A stretch of DNA of 64,000 bases from Planctomycetota bacterium (GTDB lineage Bacteria > Planctomycetota > Phycisphaerae > Phycisphaerales > Phycisphaeraceae). The notes beneath the pieces were generated by a model. It saw only the letters and a program-made list of their open reading frames with translations, ran no database searches and was not told where the DNA came from. Numbering within the stretch: position 1 is the stretch's first letter; each line of letters begins with the position of its first letter. The DNA is taken from assembly GCA_016350165.1 (NCBI GenBank), contig CP066225.1, positions 4,402,001 through 4,466,000 on the forward strand, written 5' to 3'. Both the position numbers and the translations under genes were made by a program. Below are positions 47,571 through 56,417 of this stretch, in pieces.

Positions 47571-48977
47571 TTAACTAATATTGCTATTTTGAGTATTCTT
47601 TTCACGCATTCCATCACGCCATGATTCGGAATCGTTATGTTTTGGCTGATTGAGTACATTCAAGCCGTCATACTTCAGTGTCGAGTATTTTTTATACCAT
47701 TCCTCAATTTTATCAGTCAATCTCGCAACTATTCGAGAGTACTCATGATTGTCATATTGGTTGATTCTTTCGTTTGGATCAATCTTCAGATCAAATAGTT
47801 CATTCGGAACATGATTGTATCTAAGTATAAGCTTGTATCGATCAGTTTGAATAAAACGTAAATCACCGTATTCACCAAATCTTCCCACTTCTCTTGGTTG
47901 ATCAAATGTTTTTGCGTAAGAAATACCTGGATAATCGATATTTTTAGGCTTTTCTACATTCGCGTATTCCATAATTGTGTTGAATGTATCATAGTGATCG
48001 ACAGCTCTATCACAAACATGATTTTTAGGAAGTTCAGGATGCTGAATGAACAAAGGTACTTTTATAGATGTTTCATAAACATTTAGCGGCCGGGTTGAGT
48101 TGCCTTTACCCCAGAAACCATGATGCCCAAGTGTGCAGCCATGATCAGATGTATAGATAATAATTGTATTTTCTAATTGATTAGTCTTTTCAAGATAATC
48201 AATAACTCTACCCACATGATGGTCAATCTCACTCACCGCAGCATAATAGCCACGCCTATGAGCATTGATTTGTTCAGTATCAGATTCGTCGTAAGGGAAT
48301 CCTTCATTCTTTGCCCATGGATGTTTATGGTACTTCGGCAGATCAGAGAAAACCGCATCACGATACATGTCAACATACTTTGGGTCATGATGAGACTCGT
48401 GATAAGGTGAGTGTGTACCGATATAGCCAATATTTAGGAAGAAGGGCTTATCCGATGGGCGTGATTCAAGAAAGTCTAAGGCATGATTAGTAATGATCTC
48501 TGTCTTAGAACCTGAGATTTTTAATGGTTTATTATTCAAGACATAAGTATGCTCTTCTTGATGAGCTCCTTGATTGGCGCCTGTACCAAAACACTGATCA
48601 AAACCCTTCGGAGTCTCACCAGATTGGCCAAGATGCCACTTGCCCGAAAGAATCGTATGGTAGCCTGACTCATTCAATATCATAGGTAGTGTTGTATGAT
48701 CAGCCAGCCAATGGTGTTCATCAATCTCAGGCATAGTCTCGTATAGCCAATCATGTATCCCAATCTGTGATGGCGTTTGACCTGTCAGAATACATGCTCT
48801 CGCTGGTGAGGATACAGGGCAGGGAGTATTAACATCAGTGAACCGCATGCCGTTCTGAGCTAAGCGATCAAGGCTTGGAGTTTTCAACTCACGATTGCCA
48901 TATGGGGAAGATGCCCATGCGCCATGGTCGTCTGTAAGGAAAAGAATAATGTTGTATGGTTGACTGTTATTTTGCAT
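47571..48977 (-). CDS. S1 sulfatase (serine type), no signal peptide
   Basis: 468 aa. The start (NNSQPYNIILFLTDDHGAWASSPYG) carries the metal-binding DD pair but no export signal. The activation motif is S-S-P-A-R in CPVSSPARACILTGQTP, so serine is the formylglycine precursor. LSGKWHLGQSGE, YTSDHGCTLGHHGFWGKGNS and ELFDLKIDPNERINQ complete the S1 pattern. It is a distinct subfamily from the other three sulfatases in the window. A cytoplasmic step on imported sulfated sugars is likely. A degenerate copy of the shared operator lies ~80 bases upstream. Confidence 0.94.
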   Translation of the reverse strand: MQNNSQPYNIILFLTDDHGAWASSPYGNRELKTPSLDRLAQNGMRFTDVNTPCPVSSPARACILTGQTPSQIGIHDWLYETMPEIDEHHWLADHTTLPMILNESGYHTILSGKWHLGQSGETPKGFDQCFGTGANQGAHQEEHTYVLNNKPLKISGSKTEIITNHALDFLESRPSDKPFFLNIGYIGTHSPYHESHHDPKYVDMYRDAVFSDLPKYHKHPWAKNEGFPYDESDTEQINAHRRGYYAAVSEIDHHVGRVIDYLEKTNQLENTIIIYTSDHGCTLGHHGFWGKGNSTRPLNVYETSIKVPLFIQHPELPKNHVCDRAVDHYDTFNTIMEYANVEKPKNIDYPGISYAKTFDQPREVGRFGEYGDLRFIQTDRYKLILRYNHVPNELFDLKIDPNERINQYDNHEYSRIVARLTDKIEEWYKKYSTLKYDGLNVLNQPKHNDSESWRDGMREKNTQNSNIS

Positions 48978-49360
48978 GTTAGAAACACTCGACTACGCTT
49001 GAATTACAGAATATAGAGAACTAGATTGTAGCATAAAATACATAAATAACACGAAGTGGAGCGATCCGAATAACCTATTCTTATATCTCTTATACATTTG
49101 TTTTGCTGCATGTCTGGACCACATCGACTTAGAATGTAAAGTATTGAAATGTGACTCATTGTTTGGTTACTAAATACATGTAAATTAAAAGTTTATAGAC
49201 AAAGCCGTTTGATTTTTCCTGCCGAAAGTCATATTACCTATCCATTTTATATTTTCTCAGCATATCTACTATAGGCCTGCAATAAACAGATTCATCAGGC
49301 GTTTGCTATACATACGCAGATTCTAGACAACAGCTTATGCAAACTGAATGGGACGATGAG
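48978..49360. promoter_or_regulatory. Intergenic region with degenerate operator copy upstream of the last sulfatase
   Basis: At 49056-49069 the plus strand reads GTGGAG-CG-ATCCGA, 11 of 14 positions matching the consensus with three changes, ~80 bases before the minus-strand sulfatase ATG. No strong -35/-10 pair is visible next to it. The rest of the region, which should also hold the promoter of the downstream secretion operon, shows no gene. Confidence 0.4.
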
Positions 49361-49948
49361 ATGAATAACATCAGCAAAAAATACGCTTTCTACTATGTCG
49401 CAATTTTTATAGTTGCTTTGGGAGTTACCGCCACATTCGCATACTCCCAACAGGAAACGAAAAGCAAAGCAGATAAAAAAGATCGCAACCGTAGGGAAAT
49501 GGTAAACCGTGAAGGTGATCCACGTGCTCGCTTTGGTGATATGAGAGCAAGGATGATGGATCGTTTCCGTGAAATGCTTGAGTTCGAAGAAGAAGAATGG
49601 GAACTCATTCAACCGTATATCGAAAATGTGACGCAATTGAAATCACAAATCAGTAATAGGCAAGGGCGTATGGCTGGCATGACTGGACGAGGTGGCAGAG
49701 GAATGCGTACAGCTGAAAGTTCTTCAACTAAAGCAGAAAAAACGCCTATGCAGAAGGCTTCTGAAAAGCTTCGTACTTTAATTGATAATCCGCAAGCCTC
49801 TGTAGAGTCAATGCAAAGTGCTCTTGCGAATTATCGCCAGGTTCGTGAAGCGTTGGAATCAGAATTGGCTTTAGCTCAGAAAGATCTCAAAGATCTTTTG
49901 ACGATCAAACAAGAAGCGCAAATGGTGATGTTTGGCATACTGGATTGA
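49361..49948 (+). CDS. Membrane-anchored charged helical protein, first gene before the type II secretion operon
   Basis: 195 aa from the ATG at 49361 (an in-frame ATG at 49337 is the alternative). One membrane segment near residues 9-29 (FYYVAIFIVALGVTATF) is followed by a highly charged, probably coiled-coil region with RARFGDMRARMMDRFREMLEFEEEEWELI, a glycine/arginine-rich patch (MTGRGGRGMR) and a C-terminal helical stretch. I do not recognise a family. It lies 66 bases before gspE in the same direction and may be an accessory or periplasmic chaperone-like factor of the secretion system; that is inference. Confidence 0.7.
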   Translation: MNNISKKYAFYYVAIFIVALGVTATFAYSQQETKSKADKKDRNRREMVNREGDPRARFGDMRARMMDRFREMLEFEEEEWELIQPYIENVTQLKSQISNRQGRMAGMTGRGGRGMRTAESSSTKAEKTPMQKASEKLRTLIDNPQASVESMQSALANYRQVREALESELALAQKDLKDLLTIKQEAQMVMFGILD

Positions 49949-50014
49949 TAAGAGTTCACCTATCAATGCACTACTAAATACCACAGTTATCTCATGTTTA
50001 TAAGTGTGTAGAAA

Positions 50015-51739
50015 ATGAGCCAAATACTCGAACATTTACTAAACGATAATGTTATCGATGTGCATCAATCAAGAGATATCAAAAATAAAGCTGAGCAAGG
50101 TGTCTCATTAGATCAAGCATTAATAGATTATTTTGACAATGATACGGCTACTTTAAATGAGATTTCTACTGCTTTTCGCATACCATTTGATGACCTTAAA
50201 GATTATCAGCCAGATGCTGAACTGATATCGAACTGTCCTGCCAGTACGCTCATTACTCATCAAATCCTACCTTTACGGATAGAGAAAAGAATTCTCTATG
50301 TAGCAACGAGCAAATTTACTGATAGGCGTGGTCTCGATGAACTTCAAATGGTACTCGGCTATGCATGCAAGCCTGTATTATCGTTTGCATCAGAGATCAA
50401 CCGCCTCCTGACTCACACACTCGGCGTCGGTGCTGATACTGTGCAGTCATTGATTACTGATGCTGGCAACGATGAATCAATTACTGTTATTCAAGACGAT
50501 AATGATTCCGACATTGATTTATCTGATGCTGCAGGTGACGCATCAATCATTAAATTTGTCAACCAAATTCTAGCAGAAGCAATTAAAGTACGTGCAACCG
50601 ATGTTCACTTTGAACCCTACGAAAAAGAATTAGTGGTTCGTTACAGAATTGATGGCGTTTTGCAGTACGCACAGATACCTGCAGAAATCAAGCGTTTTCA
50701 ACCAGCGATTGTGTCCCGACTAAAAATTCTCAGCCACTTGGATATTGCAGAGAAACGTCTTCCACAAGATGGCCGTATTCGTTTGAAAATTCATGGCCGT
50801 GAAATTGATGTTCGTGTCTCCGTCATTCCTATGTTATATGGCGAAGCTGTTGTTCTCCGTATCCTTGATCGCAATACTGCACTTAGAGGTTTATCAGAAC
50901 TCGGTATTGATGGCAGTGATCTGAAATTAATCGATCAGGTATTGGAGCTGCCTCACGGGATCGTTCTCGTTACTGGTCCAACAGGTTCTGGTAAAACGAC
51001 TACACTTTATGCAGCATTATCCCAGATCAATAATGAAGATCGAAAAATCATCACAATTGAAGATCCAATCGAATATCAATTGCAAGGCGTAAACCAAATT
51101 CAAGTTGCCAAACGAGCCGGCCTAACCTTTGCAAAAGGTTTACGTGCTATTCTTCGTCATGACCCAGATATCGTGCTAATCGGTGAAATTCGTGACGGTG
51201 AAACTGCTCAAATTGCAGTACAAGCTTCACTCACCGGTCACATGGTTTTCTCAACACTACATACAAACGATGCGCCATCTGCTTTAACAAGACTCGTAGA
51301 TATGGGTGTTGAACCATATCTTGTAGCTTCATCATTAGAAGCAATATTGGCACAACGTTTGGTTCGTGTGATCTGTCCGGATTGTAAAGAGCAGTATCTT
51401 TTGAAAGATCGTGACGCATGGTCAGAGAGACTGAAAATAGATATGCCCCGCCAACTTTATCGTGGAGCAGGCTGTCAAAAATGCCAAGGGTCAGGCTATA
51501 AAGGCCGAACAGTCATTTGTGAGTTCATGCACGTGAATGACGCTGTGCGTCGAATGATTTTAGAAAATGCTTCTGCCAGTGAACTTAGAATTATAGCTGA
51601 AAGCAGTGGCTTGAAATCACTACGCACCGATGGATTCAGACACGTTCTTAATGGACGGACAACACTTGAAGAGGTCTTGCGTGTGACAAAAGATGAACGC
51701 GATCTTATTCAGATGTCCGCTGAAGCTGTTACTAAATAG
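50015..51739 (+). CDS. gspE: Type II secretion ATPase GspE
   Basis: 574 aa. An N-terminal MshEN/GspE-N domain (~1-150) precedes the ATPase core: Walker A GPTGSGKTT (~residue 325), the Asp box IEDPIEYQL, Walker B DPDIVLIGEIRD, the His box STLHTND, and a tetracysteine zinc site (C-P-D-C and C-Q-K-C, ~residues 460-490). This is the cytoplasmic motor that drives pseudopilus assembly. It could equally be called PilB-like, but the following genes for GspF, GspG and other pseudopilins make the type II assignment secure. gspF begins 14 bases downstream. Confidence 0.96.
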   Translation: MSQILEHLLNDNVIDVHQSRDIKNKAEQGVSLDQALIDYFDNDTATLNEISTAFRIPFDDLKDYQPDAELISNCPASTLITHQILPLRIEKRILYVATSKFTDRRGLDELQMVLGYACKPVLSFASEINRLLTHTLGVGADTVQSLITDAGNDESITVIQDDNDSDIDLSDAAGDASIIKFVNQILAEAIKVRATDVHFEPYEKELVVRYRIDGVLQYAQIPAEIKRFQPAIVSRLKILSHLDIAEKRLPQDGRIRLKIHGREIDVRVSVIPMLYGEAVVLRILDRNTALRGLSELGIDGSDLKLIDQVLELPHGIVLVTGPTGSGKTTTLYAALSQINNEDRKIITIEDPIEYQLQGVNQIQVAKRAGLTFAKGLRAILRHDPDIVLIGEIRDGETAQIAVQASLTGHMVFSTLHTNDAPSALTRLVDMGVEPYLVASSLEAILAQRLVRVICPDCKEQYLLKDRDAWSERLKIDMPRQLYRGAGCQKCQGSGYKGRTVICEFMHVNDAVRRMILENASASELRIIAESSGLKSLRTDGFRHVLNGRTTLEEVLRVTKDERDLIQMSAEAVTK

Positions 51740-51753
51740 AAGGATGAAGTTTT

Positions 51754-52971
51754 ATGACAGCTTATCAATATCAAGCAACATCAAATAGCGGAGAATCTGT
51801 CACCGGTGTCATCGACGCAGCATCAGAAGCTGATGTTGTGACAGAATTATCTGAACAAGGACTATGGGCAACCAACGTCGAAGAACAAGCAAGAGGTAGT
51901 TCTTCGCAGAACGCAAACAGCAGTCGCAATATCCGTATTTCAAAGAAAAATGTAGAGTCATTTACACGCGAACTTGCAGATCTTCTGCATGCTGGCGTTT
52001 CACTTGCAAAAGCACTCAATATCATCTGTCGTGAAACATCAAATGCATCAGCAAAAAGATTGTTTCAGAATATCTTCGATGATGTGAGTGACGGCTGTTC
52101 ACTCGCGGAAGCACTTTCAAAATCCCCCAAAACATTCCCTCTTATATTTATTGCAATGATTCAAGCCGGTGAAACCGGCGGCTTTCTTGATGTTGTTCTA
52201 AATCAAATATCAGATATGCGTACACGTGAACGAGATCTCGTCTCTCGTATACAAAGTGCACTGATATATCCAGTCGTGTTAGCATTTGTCGCTAGCGGCG
52301 TCATGATTTTTCTACTGACATATTTTATTCCAAAATTTTCATTGATATTTTCGGATCTAGGTGGTGAACTACCAATACTCACTCAGATCATTGTCGGTGC
52401 TAGTACATTACTTCTAAATTACGGCATATATCTTTTCATTCTCTTTATAATATTAATTGCAATGCTGCATCGTCTTAAGAATACAGATCAAGGCAAATAC
52501 ACAATAGAAAAATTAATCTTGCGAATACCAGGATTTGGTACCGTTATTGCGCGTTTTGCACTTATTCGTTTTACATCACTTCTTGGCACACTACTAAAAA
52601 CTGGTGTTCCATTAATTACCTCTTTAAACGTCGCCAAAGCATCAATCGGCAATCAGGTTCTAACTGATGCTGTTGATAAAGCTATTGATGATGTAAAGCA
52701 AGGTACTGCACTCTCATTTAGCTTCAAAAAGTGCGCAACACTCTTCCCTAAATCTGTTATTGAAATGATAGCTGTCGCCGAAGAGTCAGGCCGTTTAGAT
52801 AAAGAATTGCTAAGAATATCACAATCTTATGAAAAAGATTTAGATATAAAACTACGAACACTGGTATCGCTCTTTGAGCCAGTCATGCTCTTTGTTTTAG
52901 CTGCAATGGTAGGCACCATTGTCATAGGCATGCTTCTGCCAGTGTTCGAGTTGCAAGATTTAATCCAGTAA
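51754..52971 (+). CDS. gspF: Type II secretion inner-membrane protein GspF
   Basis: 405 aa. It starts with the small N-terminal domain (TAYQYQATSNSGESVTGVIDA), then two GspF/PilC repeats (FTRELADLLHAGVSLAKALNII and RFTSLLGTLLKTGVPLITSLNVA), each followed by MIQAGETGG- or MIAVAEESGR-type motifs. Three membrane segments are visible, the last at the C-terminus (FVLAAMVGTIVIGMLLPVF). It forms the platform on which the ATPase acts. It sits 14 bases after gspE and 15 before gspG. Confidence 0.96.
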   Translation: MTAYQYQATSNSGESVTGVIDAASEADVVTELSEQGLWATNVEEQARGSSSQNANSSRNIRISKKNVESFTRELADLLHAGVSLAKALNIICRETSNASAKRLFQNIFDDVSDGCSLAEALSKSPKTFPLIFIAMIQAGETGGFLDVVLNQISDMRTRERDLVSRIQSALIYPVVLAFVASGVMIFLLTYFIPKFSLIFSDLGGELPILTQIIVGASTLLLNYGIYLFILFIILIAMLHRLKNTDQGKYTIEKLILRIPGFGTVIARFALIRFTSLLGTLLKTGVPLITSLNVAKASIGNQVLTDAVDKAIDDVKQGTALSFSFKKCATLFPKSVIEMIAVAEESGRLDKELLRISQSYEKDLDIKLRTLVSLFEPVMLFVLAAMVGTIVIGMLLPVFELQDLIQ

Positions 52972-52986
52972 TGATGGAATAGATAA

Positions 52987-53424
52987 ATGAATGATTACAA
53001 GAACAAAAATATTAAAAACCGGGCATTTTCATTGATTGAATTGCTGCTCGTACTCGTAATTTTAGCCGCCTTGACAGCAATCGTTGCACCAAAATTTACG
53101 AATAGATCCAAGCAAGCTCGAGTCACTGCTTCACAAGCGGATATTGCAAATATTGAACTTGCCATTGATAGCTTCGAAATTGACACAGGGGCATTGCCAT
53201 CTTCAAACGACGGTTTAGATGCTCTCGTGAACGAGCCTTCCGGAACATTAAATTGGAACGGCCCATACTTAAAGCGCGGCGTACCAAAAGACCCTTGGGG
53301 CAATGAATATATATATGTTCAGCCTGGCAAAGAAAACGATAACGGCTACGACCTATACTCCGCTGGTCCTGACGGGCAACAAAATAGCGATGATGATATC
53401 GTAAATTGGGATACAGATGACTAA
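52987..53424 (+). CDS. gspG: Major pseudopilin GspG
   Basis: 145 aa, normal for GspG. The prepilin signal reads NRAFSLIELLLVLVILAALTA with Ala at -1 instead of the usual Gly and the +5 glutamate present. The globular domain has the GspG calcium-site region: DPWGNEYIYVQPG, then YDLYSAGPDGQQNSDDDIVNW. This is the main subunit of the periplasmic pseudopilus. It overlaps the next pseudopilin gene by 8 bases. Confidence 0.97.
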   Translation: MNDYKNKNIKNRAFSLIELLLVLVILAALTAIVAPKFTNRSKQARVTASQADIANIELAIDSFEIDTGALPSSNDGLDALVNEPSGTLNWNGPYLKRGVPKDPWGNEYIYVQPGKENDNGYDLYSAGPDGQQNSDDDIVNWDTDD

Positions 53425-53914
53425 ATCATCCAAAATATCATCTGCATTCACATTATTGGAGTTGATAGTAACACTGATGATAATTGCTGCTATGTTGGCA
53501 ATGGCGACACCCTCTTTACGAAGCTTCAATAGAGCATCAGAGTACAAATATTTAGCTAGGCGTGTTATGAATTTTTTCGATACTGCACGCAACAAATCTA
53601 TGAAAGACGGCCACGCATACTACATCGAATACGATGAACTAGAAAGTAAATTAGTTCTATTTACAACGATGAGTTTGGATAAAAGATCACCTGAACTAAC
53701 AGATACATTAAAGCTTTTACAATCCAATGGGGCACCGATTGAACTTGAATTTGAGATTGATAATGAATTTGCTGATGAAAGGATCTTTTTCAATCCAGAT
53801 GGTAGCAATACACCCGCATCAATACGTGTCCTCGGTCATCCCAATACAGAATTTATAATCTCTGCTGACTCATACTATCAGCCTTTCGAACTTACATACG
53901 AAGAAAGCAGTTAA
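53417..53914 (+). CDS. Minor pseudopilin, GspH-like
   Basis: 165 aa with a prepilin signal SSAFTLLELIVTLMIIAAMLAMA, again with Ala at -1. A short beta-rich globular domain follows. Position second among the pseudopilins, directly after GspG with an 8-base overlap, fits GspH. Sequence identity to any one minor pseudopilin is too low to fix the letter by eye. Confidence 0.8.
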   Translation: MTKSSKISSAFTLLELIVTLMIIAAMLAMATPSLRSFNRASEYKYLARRVMNFFDTARNKSMKDGHAYYIEYDELESKLVLFTTMSLDKRSPELTDTLKLLQSNGAPIELEFEIDNEFADERIFFNPDGSNTPASIRVLGHPNTEFIISADSYYQPFELTYEESS

Positions 53915-53930
53915 AGTTAATTTTATTGTC

Positions 53931-54314
53931 ATGCATAAACCAAAAGCACATCATGGATTCACATTAATGGAAGTACTAGCGGCTTTATTGCTAGTCGCTC
54001 TTGTACTACCAACAGCAATGGGTGGTTTGTCTCATGTCATGACACGGCTGCGAATATCAGAAAAAGCGCTCCTCGCAAACAGATTGGCCGAATCACAACT
54101 ACAGTTACTGATTTTGGAGGATGAACAAACAGCCTTTACTAGCAGTGGTGATTTTACCGATGAAGGTTATCCCGAAATTCAATGGGAATCAGATATACAA
54201 GATTGGCAGGATGATATTGTGCAGGAAGTTACCTTGACTGTTACTTATTTGGATAGAAGCCAATCTAAAAATATCCAGTTATCAACACTTATTTACAATG
54301 CGAGTGATGATTGA
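53931..54314 (+). CDS. Minor pseudopilin, GspI-like
   Basis: 127 aa. The prepilin signal HHGFTLMEVLAALLLVALVLP has the canonical Gly at -1 and the MEVLAAL pattern typical of GspI. RLAESQLQLL resembles the GspI/PilV region that follows the helix. It lies 16 bases after the GspH-like gene. GspI, J and K are known to form the pseudopilus tip complex. Confidence 0.85.
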   Translation: MHKPKAHHGFTLMEVLAALLLVALVLPTAMGGLSHVMTRLRISEKALLANRLAESQLQLLILEDEQTAFTSSGDFTDEGYPEIQWESDIQDWQDDIVQEVTLTVTYLDRSQSKNIQLSTLIYNASDD

Positions 54315-55081
54315 TCAGTCAGCATGAAAAAATGAAATATGCATACTTTAGAGACAAAGCTTTTACGTTGTTAGAGTTATTGTTATCTTTAGGTATTTTG
54401 TCAGTGCTAATTATATCTGTCTATACAAGTTTGAAGATTGCACATAATGCAGATCAAAAATTCCAAAACATCAGCTCAAAAAGTACATCAGTTCAAAATG
54501 CTCTTTCACTGCTTAAAAGCGATTTTATAACAGCATTACCTGCAAATGGAATATATCAAGGAACTTTTCTAGGTACAAATCAGAGTTCATATGATGCATA
54601 TGATCACGATACAGTTGAGTTTTTTAACATCAAAACTTGCACCAATATAAATGCAATAGATCAATTTAATATTCATAAAATTGAGTACACAATCCTCCAA
54701 AATGATGATAATGATGACCAGTACGATTTAGTAAGAAATACATACAGCGATCATTTCTCGACAATTGAAATTGAACCAGATTCGGAAACAATTATTGAAA
54801 ATATCGCAGGTTTCAATTTACGTTATTTTTTAGAATATGATTGGATGGATGACTGGGATTCAAGCTCGAATAATCAGAATGTCCCTAAAGCGATTGAAAT
54901 CACATTAAGTATTCCAGATAACAAAAGTGAAGTAAAAACACAAAACTATGATTTAAGTTCCGCAGATAATCAAAATACGACAGACTACAAAATAGTTGTG
55001 TATTTACCTGCCCATGAAGCAATATCAGATGCAAACATGAGTAATCGAACGCAGAGTAGTGGGGTAGGGAATGGACAATAA
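54311..55081 (+). CDS. Minor pseudopilin, GspJ-like
   Basis: 256 aa from the TTG at 54311, whose TTGA overlaps the previous stop codon by four bases; an ATG at 54332 is an alternative giving 249 aa. The prepilin signal is DKAFTLLELLLSLGILSVLI, with Ala at -1. A longer beta-rich globular domain follows, as in GspJ (IEITLSIPD and LRYFLEYDWMDDW regions). It overlaps the GspK-like gene by 11 bases. Size and position support GspJ. Confidence 0.82.
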   Translation: MISQHEKMKYAYFRDKAFTLLELLLSLGILSVLIISVYTSLKIAHNADQKFQNISSKSTSVQNALSLLKSDFITALPANGIYQGTFLGTNQSSYDAYDHDTVEFFNIKTCTNINAIDQFNIHKIEYTILQNDDNDDQYDLVRNTYSDHFSTIEIEPDSETIIENIAGFNLRYFLEYDWMDDWDSSSNNQNVPKAIEITLSIPDNKSEVKTQNYDLSSADNQNTTDYKIVVYLPAHEAISDANMSNRTQSSGVGNGQ

Positions 55082-56417
55082 ACAACAAGGTAAACATACT
55101 CGAGGTAGTGTTCTGATTATCGTTCTGTGGGTCGTGCTTTCTATAGTTAGTATCTTATTAGTTTTGACAATTTCAGCAAAAAACTACAATGCTAAGGTGC
55201 GAAATATACTAGGTTCCACAGGCGCGTTCACAACCGCATCCGGATTGATTGAAGTAGCAAAAGCTTTTGTTGATGAATCCATTGATGACGAAGATTTTTA
55301 TATTGCTAGTGAAACCACAGATACGTATTTTTGGTATCTCTCGCCGGATCCTAATAAACAATCTAAAGCCAATTATGATTTACAAGATTTAGCTGCAAAA
55401 CTAAATATTAATACCGCAACACGTGAGTCACTTTTACTTCTGCCAAATATCACAGAGTCAATTGCTGATGCAATTATCGATTGGCGTGATGAGGATTCAG
55501 AAGTATCAGAGTATGGCGCAGAATCTGAGTATTATTCGCAATTGGATTTACCATATGACTGCAAAAATTCTAACTTTGAAACCGTTGAAGAGCTACTATT
55601 AGTTAAAGGGATGACGAAGTCGATCTTGTTCGGTGAGGATTATAATCAGAATGGTATTCTAGATTCGACTGAAAATGATCGAGATCAATTCAAGCCAGAT
55701 GATGATGGAAATGGTCAGCTAGATTATGGCTTAATTCCTTACATTACCGTAATTTCAAATGAGCCTAACCAATCGGAAAATGGTGAGCAAAGAATTAATA
55801 TCAATAGCTCTAACAATCAAGAATTGCGCAATCTAATTTTTGATAAAATTGAAAATGAAACTCGCGCGGCAACCATATTTAATTATGCAAATCTTAATCG
55901 TCCATATAGAAACACCTTCGAATTTTATAATAAAACACAATTAACTATTGATGAATTTGAAAAATTGGCTGACAGTTTAACTACAACTGATGATGAGACC
56001 ATACACGGCCTTATCAATATTAATACCGCACCCAAGTTCATTCTTGAATTGTTACCAGATTTGGATGAATCAGATATAAATACCATCATTTTACGTAGAA
56101 GTGAACTCGCTGATACATCTGATGACCCGAGTATCACATGGTTGATCGATACGATTTCACTCGACAAACTCATTAATATTGGCAATCTGATAACCGGTAG
56201 AACAATGCAATATAAAGCAGACATCGTCGTTTTATCTAAAGATGGATATGGCTATGCGCGGCTTTCCGTAATCATCGACAAGTCGGAAGGTCCAGCAATT
56301 GTTAAACGCTGTGAAGATCTGACATCATTGGGATGGCCATTGAGTCAAAAATACCTTGATGGTTTGCGTAATGGATTATCTATTGAAGATATTCAAAGCA
56401 ATGAAGAATACAAATGA
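55071..56417 (+). CDS. GspK-like minor pseudopilin
   Basis: 448 aa. The N-terminus has the GspK type signal, GSVLIIVLWVVLSIVSILLV, which lacks the +5 glutamate as GspK proteins do. Two helix-hairpin-helix-like segments follow: LNINTATRESLLLLPNITESIADAIIDWRDED and ININTAPKFILELLPDLDESDINTIILRR, the GspK/T2SSK SAM-like domains. GspK caps the pseudopilus. It overlaps its neighbours by 11 and 4 bases. Confidence 0.9.
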   Translation: MDNKQQGKHTRGSVLIIVLWVVLSIVSILLVLTISAKNYNAKVRNILGSTGAFTTASGLIEVAKAFVDESIDDEDFYIASETTDTYFWYLSPDPNKQSKANYDLQDLAAKLNINTATRESLLLLPNITESIADAIIDWRDEDSEVSEYGAESEYYSQLDLPYDCKNSNFETVEELLLVKGMTKSILFGEDYNQNGILDSTENDRDQFKPDDDGNGQLDYGLIPYITVISNEPNQSENGEQRININSSNNQELRNLIFDKIENETRAATIFNYANLNRPYRNTFEFYNKTQLTIDEFEKLADSLTTTDDETIHGLININTAPKFILELLPDLDESDINTIILRRSELADTSDDPSITWLIDTISLDKLINIGNLITGRTMQYKADIVVLSKDGYGYARLSVIIDKSEGPAIVKRCEDLTSLGWPLSQKYLDGLRNGLSIEDIQSNEEYK

